Assembly: GCA_031771865.1 (NCBI GenBank) | Contig: JASISA010000025.1 | Location: forward strand, 3,162,001-3,226,000 | DNA: 64,000 nt | Direction of reading: 5' to 3' | Source of the DNA: Nothophaeocryptopus gaeumannii | Taxonomy: Eukaryota; Ascomycota; Dothideomycetes; Mycosphaerellales; Mycosphaerellaceae | Program-made: the position numbers and the translations under genes | In this document: in pieces, positions 63,722-64,000 of the stretch | How the letters are laid out: every line of letters begins with the position of its first letter | Numbering within the stretch: the stretch's first letter is position 1 | Notes under the pieces: generated by a model | What the model was told of the DNA's origin: nothing | Seen by the model: the letters and a program-made list of their open reading frames with translations, nothing else | The model's database searches: none

Positions 63722-64000
63722 CTAAGTCACAGATGTCGGACCAGTGCAAGCAAACCCCTCAGGACCCTCAACGTAACTGCAAAGGTAGTTGCTCGCCGGT
63801 CCTCCGGTATCCGTGCTCGTCAATTGGATGTTCTCGACTTTGATATCAGTGCAAGGGGTGGTACCAGAGCACTGAAATCGAACGACATCATTTGTCTTCA
63901 GCGTTCCGCGGATATCGTAGTTGTTGAAGTCGCTGATTTGGAATTTGCTCGTATCGCAATGTGCTCTAACGCCTTCGAAGTTGACGCACTGTGTGATTTC
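63722..64000 (-). CDS. 3' end of a glycoside hydrolase family 28 (polygalacturonase-like) gene
   Basis: Minus frame open from the window edge to the TAG at 63724-63722, 92 residues. It shows FQISDFNNYDIRGTLKTNDV, then VRFQCSGTTPCTDIKVENIQ and SNYLCSYVEGPEGFACTGP. Beta-helix turns with 'IRGT', 'CSGTTPCTDI' and late Cys pairs are typical of the C-terminal end of secreted fungal GH28 enzymes (exo-polygalacturonase or rhamnogalacturonase group). The catalytic part lies outside the window. Probably a secreted pectin-degrading enzyme. Confidence 0.8.
   Translation of the reverse strand, partial: EITQCVNFEGVRAHCDTSKFQISDFNNYDIRGTLKTNDVVRFQCSGTTPCTDIKVENIQLTSTDTGGPASNYLCSYVEGPEGFACTGPTSVT

Noticed and set aside
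1..64000. tRNA, rRNA and CRISPR features
   Set aside because: No cloverleaf-like sequence, rRNA-like block or repeat-spacer array was recognised by eye; a covariance-model scan would be decisive for tRNAs.

Overview
The window is nuclear DNA of a filamentous ascomycete. The evidence is short GT-AG introns (about 44-180 bp) with CTAAC/CTGAC-like branch sites, compact intergenic spaces, and fungal-type proteins: Trs65, a questin-oxidase-like protein, an EF-hand MscS channel, and F-box-like, MOB2 and GH28 families. The mix suggests Dothideomycetes, but that is inference. Exon joins were made by eye from splice signals and reading-frame arithmetic.

Layout. 1-5 kb: 3' end of an unknown gene, two weak genes and a questin-oxidase-like gene. 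5-19 kb: membrane glutaredoxin, a gene-poor stretch, MscS channel, beta-lactamase-family hydrolase, F-box-like protein, alpha/beta hydrolase with an N-terminal barrel domain, and a 75-residue three-exon protein. 19-31.5 kb: F-box-like remnant, a sugar transporter broken by one missing base, LEO1, MOB2, a CorA-like transporter and a GNAT acetyltransferase. 32-41 kb: housekeeping genes (RPL10A, ARF1, NatA subunit NAT1), an amidotransferase-like protein, and a nucleostemin/Grn1-like protein that lacks its GTPase domain.

42.4-53.2 kb is a decaying island. Two diverged, broken copies of a 2OG-oxygenase-like gene flank a 4,866-bp DNA transposon (45196-50061). The element has 43-bp perfect terminal inverted repeats, a retroviral-integrase-type DDE transposase gene with a frameshift and a stop, two accessory ORFs, and many copies of an 8-bp motif ACTCG(C/T)AG spread over its ends, introns and exons. 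Next comes an intact gene for an ankyrin protein with a C-terminal deaminase-like motif pair.

55-64 kb: coiled-coil membrane protein, mitochondrial thioesterase, a degraded tyrosine-recombinase remnant in AT-rich DNA, a 5'-truncated gene, MMS2 with an unexplained 124-codon open frame directly after its stop, TRS65, and the 3' end of a GH28 glycosidase.

There are no operons. Shared work is general: translation and N-terminal acetylation (RPL10A, NAT1), transcription elongation (LEO1), vesicle traffic (ARF1, TRS65), DNA-damage tolerance (MMS2) and polarity/NDR signalling (MOB2). I saw no rRNA, tRNA or CRISPR array.
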